NCBI RefSeq assembly: GCF_001424025.1 | Contig: NZ_LMPZ01000002.1 | Span: 728,714-792,713 of the forward strand | Reading direction: 5' to 3' | Length of the DNA stretch: 64,000 bases | Source of the DNA: Brevundimonas sp. Leaf363 | Lineage (GTDB): Bacteria; Pseudomonadota; Alphaproteobacteria; Caulobacterales; Caulobacteraceae | Shown here: positions 10,564-18,616 of the stretch, in pieces | Layout: the number at the start of each line of letters is the position of its first letter | How positions within the stretch are numbered: position 1 is the first letter of the stretch | Made by a program: the position numbers and the translations under genes | Notes under the pieces: generated by a model | Told to the model about the DNA's origin: nothing | Database searches by the model: none | The model's input: only the letters and a program-made list of their open reading frames with translations

Positions 10564-11645
10564 CGCCGGCCCCGCCGGGGGCGGCGTCGACGCGACGGCC
10601 TGTCCCGCTGCATCCGCTGCAGCAACAGCCCTTCGCGCAGGCCCCGGTCGGCCACCCGCACCCGCTGGCACGGCCAGGCGCGCTGGACCGCCTCCAGGAT
10701 GGCGGCGCCGGCCAGGACCAGGTCGGCCCGGTCCGGCCCGATGCAGGCCTCGGCCGCCCGGCCCGCCGGCCCCATGGCCACCAGCCGGTCCACCGCAGCC
10801 TCGCACTCGCCCCGCGTCATCCATAGGCCATCCACGCGATCACGCTGGTATCGCGGCAAATTCAGGTGGATGCCGGCCAGGCTGGTGATGGCGCCGGAGG
10901 TGCCGATCATGTGGCCGCGACCCTCGGCGAACAGGGGCTTCAGGCCATGCGCCGCCTCGTCCGCCTTGTTCAGGGCCTCGGCCATGTCGCCGACCATCGC
11001 CTCGTACCAGTCGGTCAGAGCGCCGTTCGGTTCCGGGTGGCGCTCCGCCAGGGTGACGACCCCCATCGGCGCGGACATCCAGCCCACCGACCGGAACCGC
11101 CCGTTCTCGCTCCTCAGCCAGGACAGTTCCGTCGACCCGCCGCCCACGTCCACGACCAGTACCGCTTGGCTGGTCCGATCGAACAGGGTGGCGCAGCCTT
11201 GCACGGCCAGGTCCGCCTCCTCGGCGGGATCTATGATGCGCAGGACCAGACCGGTCCCGGTGCGCACCCGCGACACGAACTCGGAGCCGTTGTCCGCCAT
11301 GCGGCAGGCCTGGGTCGCCACGGCCGCCAGCCGATCCGCCGCCACGCCGCGCTTGGCCAGCCGTTCGGCGCAGATGGCCAAGGCGTCGTAGGCGCGGTCC
11401 ATGGCGGCGTCCTGCAGCCGCCCGGTTGCGGTCAGCCCTTCGCCCAGGCGTACGATCCGGCTGAAGCTGTCGACCACGCGGAAGCCGTCGCGCGCCGGAC
11501 GGGCGATCAGCAGCCGACAGTTGTTGGTCCCGAGATCGAGCGCGGCGTACAGCGGCGCGTCGCGGCCCGACGCGTCCCGGCTGACGCCAGCGCCCCCTCC
11601 GGACCGTCCGTCGCGCCGGTGTGGCGCGGCAGGGGTCTCCGGCAT
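10542..11645 (-). CDS. Ppx/GppA family exopolyphosphatase
   Basis: This 367-residue member of the ASKHA phosphatase family has the first phosphate-binding motif ALDLGTNNCRLLIA (from about residue 34) and the second in VLVVDVGGGSTELSW (around 165). ATQACRMADNGSEF lies between. It should hydrolyse polyphosphate or pppGpp in the cytoplasm. It is shorter than E. coli Ppx/GppA because it lacks the C-terminal HD-like domain, as is common in alphaproteobacteria. A later start near the ALDLG motif cannot be excluded, since the first 30 residues are low-complexity. It overlaps the cyclophilin gene tail-to-tail by 22 bp. Confidence 0.9.
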   Translation of the reverse strand: MPETPAAPHRRDGRSGGGAGVSRDASGRDAPLYAALDLGTNNCRLLIARPARDGFRVVDSFSRIVRLGEGLTATGRLQDAAMDRAYDALAICAERLAKRGVAADRLAAVATQACRMADNGSEFVSRVRTGTGLVLRIIDPAEEADLAVQGCATLFDRTSQAVLVVDVGGGSTELSWLRSENGRFRSVGWMSAPMGVVTLAERHPEPNGALTDWYEAMVGDMAEALNKADEAAHGLKPLFAEGRGHMIGTSGAITSLAGIHLNLPRYQRDRVDGLWMTRGECEAAVDRLVAMGPAGRAAEACIGPDRADLVLAGAAILEAVQRAWPCQRVRVADRGLREGLLLQRMQRDRPSRRRRPRRGRRQAAGAA

Positions 11646-11789
11646 GGGCCGAACATCCTAGTGAGGCGCCCAGGCGGCGCCCGTCGCAACCAGCCTAGAC
11701 CGCAGGTTGAGCCAGCGCCAAGCGAAACTGTCACGAAGATGAACGGGCCGTGCCGCATCCGCTCATGCTTCACGCCGTATCTTGCTGAC

Positions 11790-12104
11790 ATGACACAGGT
11801 TTCAACAGCCCTGTTCCGCCTCGGCCAGATCGTCCGTCATCGTGACGGCGCGTTCCGCGGTGTGGTGATCGACGCCGACCCCGCCTATGCCGGGCCGCCG
11901 GCTGAGACGGGCGCCGTCGCCTCGAACCAGCCCTTCTATCAGGTCTACGCCCTGGGTCAGGACGGCGGCTTTATCGCCTATGCCGCCGAATCGGCGATCG
12001 AGGCCGACCCCCAGCAGGCGGCTCTGAGCGGGCGGGAGGAGCGCACCTGGTTCACCGTCGACGCCGGCGGCCATCACGCACCGCGCACCACGGCCCTGCA
12101 TTAG
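11790..12104 (+). CDS. hspQ: Heat shock protein HspQ / hemimethylated-DNA-binding family
   Basis: This 104-residue protein matches the HspQ (YccV) family in length and in order of motifs: FRLGQIVRHRDGAFRGVVIDADP at the N-terminus, then QPFYQVYALGQDGGFIAYAAESAIEAD and a histidine-bearing tail. The ATG at 11790 fits the family N-terminus; the longer upstream reading frame is antisense to the Ppx gene. HspQ-type proteins are small beta-barrel proteins connected with Lon proteolysis and with DnaA and hemimethylated DNA in enterobacteria. The role here is inferred from family only. It is divergent from ppx and upstream of phhA. Confidence 0.85.
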   Translation: MTQVSTALFRLGQIVRHRDGAFRGVVIDADPAYAGPPAETGAVASNQPFYQVYALGQDGGFIAYAAESAIEADPQQAALSGREERTWFTVDAGGHHAPRTTALH

Positions 12105-12158
12105 GCGCGGGGTGACGGCCGGATCGCCCGCGCCTAGATAAGCGTTGAGGGAGCCGCC

Positions 12159-13034
12159 ATGTCCGACTTCGAACACGTCTTCGACCAGCCCCCCGAGGGC
12201 GCCGCCGCCGACTGGACCATTCCCCAGTCGTGGGACGCCTACACGCCTGTCGAGCATCAGACCTGGGACACGCTTTATGCCCGCCAGACGGCGTTGCTGC
12301 CCGGCCGGGCCTGCGACGCCTTCATCCACGGGCTGAAGGCGCTGGACCTGGGCGCCGGGGGCATCCCGGACTTCGCGGTCATCAATCCCAAGCTCCAGTC
12401 CCTGACCGGCTGGACGGTGGTCTGCGTGCCGGGCCTGGTGCCGGACGAGGTCTTCTTCGACCACCTGGCCAACCGCCGCTTCGTGTCGGGCCAGTTCATC
12501 CGCAAGCCGGACCAGCTGGACTACCTGCAGGAACCGGACATCTTCCACGACGTCTTCGGCCACGTGCCGATGCTGACCGACCCGGATTTCGCCGCCTATA
12601 TGGAGGCTTACGGCAAGGGCGGGCAGCGGGCGGCGAGCCTGGGCGTCCTGCCGAACCTGGCGCGGCTGTATTGGTACACGGTCGAGTTCGGCTTGGTGCG
12701 GGAGGCGGACGCCCTTCGGATCTACGGCGCCGGCATCGTCTCCTCGGCGACCGAGAGCGTCTTCGCTCTGGACGACCCCTCGCCGAACCGGCTGGGATTC
12801 GATCTGGAGCGGGTCATGAAGACGCCGTACCGGATCGACGACTTCCAGCAGGTCTATTTCGTGATCGACTCGATCGACCAGCTGAAGCGCGAGACGCTGA
12901 AGGACTTTGGCCCCGTCTATGACGCCGTGAAGGGCGCCGAGGACGTGGCGATCGAGGCGGTGCTGCCGACCGACGCCGTCTTCACGCGCGGGACGCAGGC
13001 CTATGCCGGACGCGGTGGGCGGTTCGCCGCCTAG
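12159..13034 (+). CDS. phhA: Phenylalanine-4-hydroxylase
   Basis: This 291-residue monooxygenase converts phenylalanine to tyrosine with tetrahydropterin and non-heme iron. The iron-binding core is EPDIFHDVFGHVPMLTDP, with both ligand histidines, and the third ligand glutamate is in WYTVEFGLV. The pterin-binding region GLVPDEVFFDHLANRRF is also seen. The length equals other bacterial single-domain PhhA proteins, with no regulatory ACT domain. A GAGGGAG ribosome site lies seven bases before the ATG. It shares its TAG with the TAG of the convergent transporter through the single tetranucleotide CTAG (13031-13034). Confidence 0.96.
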   Translation: MSDFEHVFDQPPEGAAADWTIPQSWDAYTPVEHQTWDTLYARQTALLPGRACDAFIHGLKALDLGAGGIPDFAVINPKLQSLTGWTVVCVPGLVPDEVFFDHLANRRFVSGQFIRKPDQLDYLQEPDIFHDVFGHVPMLTDPDFAAYMEAYGKGGQRAASLGVLPNLARLYWYTVEFGLVREADALRIYGAGIVSSATESVFALDDPSPNRLGFDLERVMKTPYRIDDFQQVYFVIDSIDQLKRETLKDFGPVYDAVKGAEDVAIEAVLPTDAVFTRGTQAYAGRGGRFAA

Positions 13035-14320
13035 TGCGGTTCGATCAGCGTCCGGTTCCTGGTGTCGCGCATGAACAGGACCGTCAGCAGGCTGACGCCG
13101 ATCATGGCGGTGACGTACCAGAAATACAGGCTCTCCACCCCCACGTCCTTCAGCCATAGGGCCACATATTCGGCCGAGCCGCCGAACACGGCATTGGCGA
13201 TGGCGTAGGGCAGGGCGACGCCCAGGGCGCGGATGTGGGCGGGGAATAGCTCGGCCTTCACCACGGCGTTGATGGCGGTGTAGCCCGAGACGATCAGCAG
13301 GGCGGCGAGGGCCAGCAGGAAGGCCACCACGGGGCTGTCGACCGCCGCCAGTGACGTCATGATCGGCACGGTGCAGATGACGCCCAGCACGCCGAAGCCG
13401 ATCAGCACGGGCCTGCGCCCCACCCGGTCCGACAAGGCGCCGACCGCCGGTTGGACGGCCATGAAGACCAGCAGGGCCAGGGCGCTGATCTCGGTGGCGG
13501 CTGTCTTGGAGAAGCCGGAGGTGTTGACCAGGAACTTCTGCAGGTAGGTCGTGTAGGTATAGAAGGCGAGCGTCCCGCCGGCAGTCATTCCGATGACCAT
13601 CAGGGCCTCGCGCGGGTGCTTCAGGGCCAGCAGCAGGGCGCTGGAGCGCGGCGCCTTTTCGGCGGCGATGCCGGTGAAGGCGCGGGTCTCGTCCAGCCGC
13701 CGTCGCAGCCAGAAGACGATCACCGCCAGGCCCGCGCCGACAAAGAAGGGGATGCGCCAGCCCCAGGCGGCCAGATCCGTCTCGCTGAGGGTGTTCTGCA
13801 GGAGGATCAGCAGGGCCAGGGCCAGTAGCTGGCCCGAGATCAGGGTGACGTACTGGAAGCTGGACCAGAAGCCGCGGTTCTTCGCCGTCGCCATCTCGGA
13901 CAGATAGGTGGCGGAGGAGCCGTATTCGCCGCCGACGCTGAGGCCCTGCATCAGGCGGGCGAGCAGCAGCAGGGCGGGCGCCGCGACGCCGATGGTCGCG
14001 TATCCGGGCGTGACGCCGATCAGCAGGCTGCCGGCGCACATCAGGCTGACCGACAGGGTCAGGCCGGCCTTGCGGCCCTTGCGGTCGGCGTAGATGCCCA
14101 TGATCCAGGCCCCGATCGGCCGCATCAGGAAGCCGACCGCGAAGATGGCGGCGGCGCTGAGCAGTTGGGCGGTGTCGTCGCCCTTGGGGAAGAAGACCGG
14201 CGCGAAATAGAGGGTGAAGGCCGCGTAGGCGTACCAGTCGAACCACTCGACCAGATTGCCGGCCGATCCGCCGACGATGTTCATCAGCCGGCGGCGCGGG
14301 GACATGGGGGAATCGGTCAC
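13031..14320 (-). CDS. MFS transporter, metabolite:H+ symporter (MHS/KgtP-like)
   Basis: This 429-residue transporter has twelve predicted helices. The GNLVEWFDWYAYAAFTLYF N-terminus and FLMRPIGAWIMGIYADRKGRK loop are typical of the metabolite:H+ symporter group, with KgtP (2-oxoglutarate), ProP and ShiA. GTG start at 14320 has an AAGGA ribosome site. It is the last gene on the same strand after astA-astD-astB, separated from astB by a repeat, so it may take up a carboxylate or amino acid connected with arginine breakdown; that link is inference. Substrate is not determined. Confidence 0.85.
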   Translation of the reverse strand: MTDSPMSPRRRLMNIVGGSAGNLVEWFDWYAYAAFTLYFAPVFFPKGDDTAQLLSAAAIFAVGFLMRPIGAWIMGIYADRKGRKAGLTLSVSLMCAGSLLIGVTPGYATIGVAAPALLLLARLMQGLSVGGEYGSSATYLSEMATAKNRGFWSSFQYVTLISGQLLALALLILLQNTLSETDLAAWGWRIPFFVGAGLAVIVFWLRRRLDETRAFTGIAAEKAPRSSALLLALKHPREALMVIGMTAGGTLAFYTYTTYLQKFLVNTSGFSKTAATEISALALLVFMAVQPAVGALSDRVGRRPVLIGFGVLGVICTVPIMTSLAAVDSPVVAFLLALAALLIVSGYTAINAVVKAELFPAHIRALGVALPYAIANAVFGGSAEYVALWLKDVGVESLYFWYVTAMIGVSLLTVLFMRDTRNRTLIEPH

Positions 14321-14362
14321 GGGCGGTTCCTTGTTTCGAGGATCTTACCCGCATCAGTCATG

Positions 14363-14530
14363 CCTCTCCCAGAGGGACAGGGCTTGAGCGCCTGAGAGCG
14401 CAGCGATCAGTCTTGCGCGAAAGGGTGAGGGGACCGCCCCATCCTGTTGGCCGCCCACCCCTCACCCTTTCGGCATGGCCAATCGCCTTCGGCTCTTGGA
14501 GCCTCAAGCCCTCTCCCTCTGGGAGAGGGA
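14363..14530. repeat. Palindromic intergenic repeat, family A copy 2
   Basis: About 168 bp. It is in the same orientation as the copy at 7145-7310 and shares the CTTGAG start of the inner part, GCGAAAGGGTGAGGGG, CACCCCTCACCCTTTCGG and GAGCCTCAAGCCCTCTCCC. It fills the gap between astB and the MFS gene and could fold into a long hairpin in the operon transcript. Confidence 0.9.
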
Positions 14531-14537
14531 AAGGCTG

Positions 14538-15869
14538 TCAGCGCTGGAACGGGTAGAAGCCCGAACCCAGGCCCAGGATGCCGGTCAGTTCGTCCAGCGC
14601 CCCCCGGCTTTCGTTTAGCAACGCCGGGTCGGCCAGGTCCGCCGGGCGTAGTTCGTCGCGATACCAGCGGGCGGCCCAGACGCCGAGGGCGCCGTGGAGA
14701 TCGTCGGTGATCCGCATGCGGGGATTGGTCGCCGCCTCTTCGGTCTCGGTCAGGACGACGCGGAGGCGCAGGCAGGCGGGGCCGCCGCCGTTGCGCATCG
14801 ACTGGCGGACGTCGACGTATTCGACGCGGCCGATCGGGCCGTTGGAGGCGACCAGGCCCCGGGCGACCGCATGGCTGCGCGGGTTGTCGCGGGTTTCGGT
14901 TGGGCAGATCAGGGTCAGGCGGCTCTGGCCCGGCAGTTGCACCAGCATGGAGTTGAACAGGTAGCTGGAGATGGCGTCGGCGAGCGGCAGGTCGTCGGAG
15001 GACACCTCGACGAAGATGGGGTCGAACAGGCCGTCCGCCTGCTGACGAATGGCCGCCTGGACAGCGTCGGTGTCTTCGAAGGCCAGGTCGTGGAAGAACA
15101 GGGTCTGGAGCGCGCCCACGCAGACGACGTCGTTGTGGAAGGTCCCGCCGGCGATGGCGGCCGAGCCCTGGCGGGCGTGGACGGGGCGGGCGCAAGCATG
15201 GCGGCGCTCGACGGCCTCGAACGCCTGGCGGGTCTGGCGGGCGGGAAAGGGACCGTCCCAGGCCTCGAAGGCGTCGCGGCCGTGGACGAACAGATTGACG
15301 CCCGGCGCGCCATGCTCCGCACACAGACGAATGTGGTTGGCGGCGCCCTCGTCGGCCAGGTGCGCGACCGGCGACAGGGCGTCGTGGACGGCGAACCGGG
15401 CGGTGTCGGGGAACAGGGCATCCAGCGCGCGGCGGGTCTGTTGATGTTCCAGCGAGCGGTGCAGGTTGGTGACGAGGTTGGCGGGCGTGAAGTGGACGCG
15501 GCCGTCGGCGGCGTCGGCGCTGGGGGTCACCGTGGCGGCGTTGGCGCCCCACATGGGCGAGGCCGAACAGGCGGCGGCGGCGAAGCTGGGCGCGTCCTTC
15601 CAGGCCTGTTCGAGAACGCGGGCGTCGGAGCCGGTGAAGCCCAGCGAGCGCAGGAAGGGGATGTTCGGGCGCTCATGCGGCGGCAGCACGAACTGGGGCA
15701 GGCCGAGGTCGGCCAGCCGCTTCATCTTGTCGAGGCCCTGGAGGACGGCGGCGCGGGGGTTGGACGCCTCGCCCTTGTTCAGGCTGGAGGCGAGGTTGCC
15801 GGGCGAGAGGCCGGCGTAGGAGTGGGTGGGGCCGATCAGCCCGTCGGCGTTGGCTTCGACGGCGGTCAT
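14538..15869 (-). CDS. astB: N-succinylarginine dihydrolase
   Basis: This 443-residue enzyme performs the second step of the arginine succinyltransferase pathway, turning N2-succinylarginine into succinylornithine, ammonia and CO2. The N-terminal GLIGPTHSYAGLSPGNLAS and NKGEASNPRAA are family signatures. The catalytic histidine is in GGTFHNDVVCVG and the nucleophilic cysteine in GGGPACLRLRVVL. Length equals E. coli AstB. The ribosome site GGGGAGGGAGA directly before the ATG is the arm of the palindromic repeat at 15871-16020. It is third in the operon M20-astA-astD-astB. Confidence 0.97.
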   Translation of the reverse strand: MTAVEANADGLIGPTHSYAGLSPGNLASSLNKGEASNPRAAVLQGLDKMKRLADLGLPQFVLPPHERPNIPFLRSLGFTGSDARVLEQAWKDAPSFAAAACSASPMWGANAATVTPSADAADGRVHFTPANLVTNLHRSLEHQQTRRALDALFPDTARFAVHDALSPVAHLADEGAANHIRLCAEHGAPGVNLFVHGRDAFEAWDGPFPARQTRQAFEAVERRHACARPVHARQGSAAIAGGTFHNDVVCVGALQTLFFHDLAFEDTDAVQAAIRQQADGLFDPIFVEVSSDDLPLADAISSYLFNSMLVQLPGQSRLTLICPTETRDNPRSHAVARGLVASNGPIGRVEYVDVRQSMRNGGGPACLRLRVVLTETEEAATNPRMRITDDLHGALGVWAARWYRDELRPADLADPALLNESRGALDELTGILGLGSGFYPFQR

Positions 15870-15870
15870 T

Positions 15871-16020
15871 CTCCCTCCCCTTCAGGGGAGGGGGGCGGAG
15901 CGAAGCGGAGCCGGGTGGGGAGGGCCAGACGGCCTTGCGGGGCCGCCCCCACCCCGTCGCTGCGCGACGTCGCAGGCCGGGCGTACACGCCCGGACCAGC
16001 ACCCCGGGATGGGGAGGGAG
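15871..16020. repeat. Palindromic intergenic repeat, family B
   Basis: 150-bp element with perfect 10-bp ends, CTCCCTCCCC at 15871-15880 and GGGGAGGGAG at 16011-16020, and GC-rich inner arms (GCCCGGGCGTAC-type). It fills the astD-astB gap. Its left end is the ribosome-binding site of astB on the minus strand. Confidence 0.85.
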
Positions 16021-16035
16021 AGGCGCGGTGGATGC

Positions 16036-17454
16036 TCACGCCCGCAGCCCCTTGATCTCGCCCTCGATGTTGGCGACCGCATCCGCCTCAAAACTCGCGA
16101 CCGGATAGGCGCAGTAGTCGGCGGCGTAGTAGGCGCTGGGGCGGTGGTTGCCGCTGGCGCCGAGGCCGCCGAAGGGCATGTCGCCGGCGGCGCCGGTGGT
16201 GGGGCGGTTGAAGTTGACCACGCCGGCGCGGATGCGGCGGATGAAGTGGTCCCAGTTCTTCGGGTCGTCGCTGACCAGACCGGCAGAGAGGCCGTAGCGG
16301 GTGTTGTTGGCGGCCTGGATCGCAACGTCGAAGGTTGGGACGCGGATGACCTGGAGGAAGGGGGCGAACATCTCTTCGTCCAAGACGTTCAGGCCGGTCA
16401 CGTCGATGATGGCGGGCTTGACGAAGGCGCCCGGCAGATTGTCGACGGGCCCCGAGCGGCGGATGACGGTGGCGCCCAGATCGATGCGTTGTTGCAGGGC
16501 CTGGAGGGCGGCCTGGGCGGCGCGAGCCGAGATCAGCGGGCCGGCGTAGGGCTCCGGGTCGCTGTCCCAGGGGGCGAAGGTCAGGCGGTCGCTGAGGGCC
16601 GTGACGGCTTCTACGATGGCGTCGCCCTGCGCGCCTTCGGGCACGATCAGGCGGCGGGCGCAGGAGCAGCGCTGGCCGGTGGTGATGAAGGCGGACTGGA
16701 CCACGATGCCGGCGACCGCCTCGGCGTCGGCGGCGTCCCAGACAACGAGCGGATTGTTGCCGCCCAGCTCCAGCGCCAGGATGACGTGAGGATCGTCGGC
16801 GAACTTCTTGCGGAAATAGGCCCCGGCCGCGCCCGAGCCGGTGAACATCAGGGCGTCGATGCCGGCGTCCAGCAGGGCCGCGCCGGTCTCGCGCCCGCCC
16901 TGGACGACATTGACCACGCCGGTCGGCAGGTCGGCGGCGGCGAAGGCCTCGGCCATGACCTGACCGACCAGGGGCGTCTCCTCGGACGGCTTGAAGACAA
17001 CGGTGTCGCCGGCCAGCAAGGCCGGGACGATATGGCCATTGGGCAGGTGTCCAGGGAAGTTGAACGGGCCCAGCACCGCCGCCACGCCGTGCGGACGATG
17101 GCGCAGCGTCGCGCGGCCGAACGCCATGTCCGCCGTGCGCTCGCCGGTGCGTTCATCATAGGCGCGGATCGAGATGTCGACCTTGCCGATCATGGCGGCG
17201 GCTTCGGTCTTGGTCTCCCACAGGGGCTTGCCGGTCTCGCGGCTGATGGCCTCGGCGATCTGCGGCGCACGGTCCTTGAGGACGGCCTGATAGCGGCGGA
17301 CGGCGTCGATCCGGTCCTGGCGCGGACGGTCCGCCCAGTCCGGGAAGGCCGCGCGAGCGGCGTCGGCGGCAGCCTGGACCTGGGCCGGGGAGGCGGCCTC
17401 GCCCTGCCAGTTTGTGGCGCCGGTGGCCGGGTCGGTGGAGGTGAAGGTGGTCAT
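16036..17454 (-). CDS. astD: Succinylglutamate-semialdehyde dehydrogenase
   Basis: This aldehyde dehydrogenase of 472 residues from the ATG at 17454 oxidises N-succinylglutamate 5-semialdehyde with NAD in arginine catabolism. The catalytic glutamate is in LALELGGNNPLVV and the catalytic cysteine in TTGQRCSCARR. GPFNFPGHLPNGHIVPALLAGD is the AstD-type cofactor region. An upstream in-frame TTG at 17466 would run towards the repeat and is less likely. The gene lies between astA and astB on the minus strand, with palindromic repeats on both sides. Confidence 0.96.
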   Translation of the reverse strand: MTTFTSTDPATGATNWQGEAASPAQVQAAADAARAAFPDWADRPRQDRIDAVRRYQAVLKDRAPQIAEAISRETGKPLWETKTEAAAMIGKVDISIRAYDERTGERTADMAFGRATLRHRPHGVAAVLGPFNFPGHLPNGHIVPALLAGDTVVFKPSEETPLVGQVMAEAFAAADLPTGVVNVVQGGRETGAALLDAGIDALMFTGSGAAGAYFRKKFADDPHVILALELGGNNPLVVWDAADAEAVAGIVVQSAFITTGQRCSCARRLIVPEGAQGDAIVEAVTALSDRLTFAPWDSDPEPYAGPLISARAAQAALQALQQRIDLGATVIRRSGPVDNLPGAFVKPAIIDVTGLNVLDEEMFAPFLQVIRVPTFDVAIQAANNTRYGLSAGLVSDDPKNWDHFIRRIRAGVVNFNRPTTGAAGDMPFGGLGASGNHRPSAYYAADYCAYPVASFEADAVANIEGEIKGLRA

Positions 17455-17470
17455 GTCAGCTATCAATATC

Positions 17471-17596
17471 CGCTCATCCCGGCGGAAGCCGGGATCCAGT
17501 GAGAGCGACGCGCTCCACGCTGGTTCGTCTCGCCAGATAGGCGTCGCTCGCGCTTCTGGCCAAAGAACTGGGTCCCGGCTTCCGCCGGGATGAGCG
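17471..17596. repeat. Palindromic intergenic repeat, family D
   Basis: 126-bp element with long near-perfect arms: CGCTCATCCCGGCGGAAGCC at the left end, and its complement ending GGGATGAGCG at the right end. The arms continue inward into GGGATCCAGT and ACTGGGTCCC. It lies between astA and astD and differs in sequence from the A and B repeats in the other gaps of the operon. Confidence 0.92.
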
Positions 17597-17608
17597 GGAA
17601 TGGAGGGA

Positions 17609-18616
17609 TCACGATTTTACCCGCACCACGCCGCCCGCCTTCACCTTCAGCGCCGCCGCCGTCTCGGCGGTCAGGCGCACGGCGTCGCCTTTGATATCCG
17701 CCTTGGCGCGGACAGCGCGGAAGGTGGCGATGCTGTCGGTGGAGATGAGCGCCGGCAGGTCGGTCTCGATGTCCTCGGCGATCTCGACGGTCAGGACGCG
17801 GGCGTCGCGGACGGTGCGGATGTCGTCGCGGCGGCAGCTGACGGTGGGGCCGGCGTCGAAGATGTCGACCAGGCCGTTGGGGCGGAAGCCTTCGCTTTCC
17901 AGCAACGCCATCGCCGGAACGCCCTGAGGGTGGACCTTGCCGATCACGGCGCGGGCGGGCTCGGGCAACAGGTCGATGTAGATGGGGTGGCGCGGAGCCA
18001 GATCGACGATGAACTGCTTGTCGGTCGAACCCGTCATGCGGTCGGCGTCGTCGAACGGCATGGGGAAGAATTTGTGCGCCACATGGTCCCAGAAAGGGCA
18101 GGCGCCGTCGGGGGTGAAGACGCCGCGCAGCTCGGCCAGCACCGTCTCGTCGAACAGGTCCGGCTGGGCGCCGATCAGCATGTAGCGGGACTGGCTGAGC
18201 AGGCGCCCGGCGCCGCCCTTGCGACGGTCGGCCTTGAGGAAGAGGGACCCGACCTCGGACCAGCCCCTGCATTCGTTGACCAGCACCAGGGTCTGGTGCT
18301 CGTGCGCGATCTTCAGTGACGGCGAGGAGACCGCGTGGCTGACGATGCGGAAGGAGAAGAAGGGCCGCTTCAGGCCCACCGCCGCCTTGACCGAGCCGAC
18401 GCCGTCGATGTCGCCTGTATCGCCGTCCTCCAGCATCAGGGTGTACCAGGCCTCCTGCGGCGCGACCTGGCCCAAGAAGCTGGCGGCGCTGAGGACCAGG
18501 CGGTCCGACAGGGCATCGGGGTCCTCGGGCAGGCTGGTGAAGCCGGGGCCGGACAGGATGGCCAGCTCCAGCAGGCTGTCGAGATCGGCGGGACCGGCGG
18601 GGCGGACGACCAGCAT
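17609..18616 (-). CDS. astA: Arginine N-succinyltransferase
   Basis: This 335-residue enzyme transfers succinyl from succinyl-CoA to arginine, the first step of the AST pathway. It starts with MLVVRPAGPADLDSLLELA; GPGFTSLPEDPDALSDRL, ECRGWSEVGSLFL and RYMLIGAQPDLFDETVLAELRG are diagnostic for AstA. The ATG at 18616 overlaps the stop of the M20 hydrolase by one base, so the 22 extra residues of the longer open frame are not used. It is translationally coupled to the upstream hydrolase. Confidence 0.96.
   Translation of the reverse strand: MLVVRPAGPADLDSLLELAILSGPGFTSLPEDPDALSDRLVLSAASFLGQVAPQEAWYTLMLEDGDTGDIDGVGSVKAAVGLKRPFFSFRIVSHAVSSPSLKIAHEHQTLVLVNECRGWSEVGSLFLKADRRKGGAGRLLSQSRYMLIGAQPDLFDETVLAELRGVFTPDGACPFWDHVAHKFFPMPFDDADRMTGSTDKQFIVDLAPRHPIYIDLLPEPARAVIGKVHPQGVPAMALLESEGFRPNGLVDIFDAGPTVSCRRDDIRTVRDARVLTVEIAEDIETDLPALISTDSIATFRAVRAKADIKGDAVRLTAETAAALKVKAGGVVRVKS

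Noticed and set aside
17454..17466. TTG at 17466 as start of astD
   Set aside because: It adds four non-conserved residues at the edge of the repeat; ATG at 17454 fits AstD better.
14694..17502. Plus-strand frames of 453 and 558 codons opposite astB and astD
   Set aside because: They are antisense shadows of well-identified ast genes, rich in glycine, arginine and alanine without motifs.
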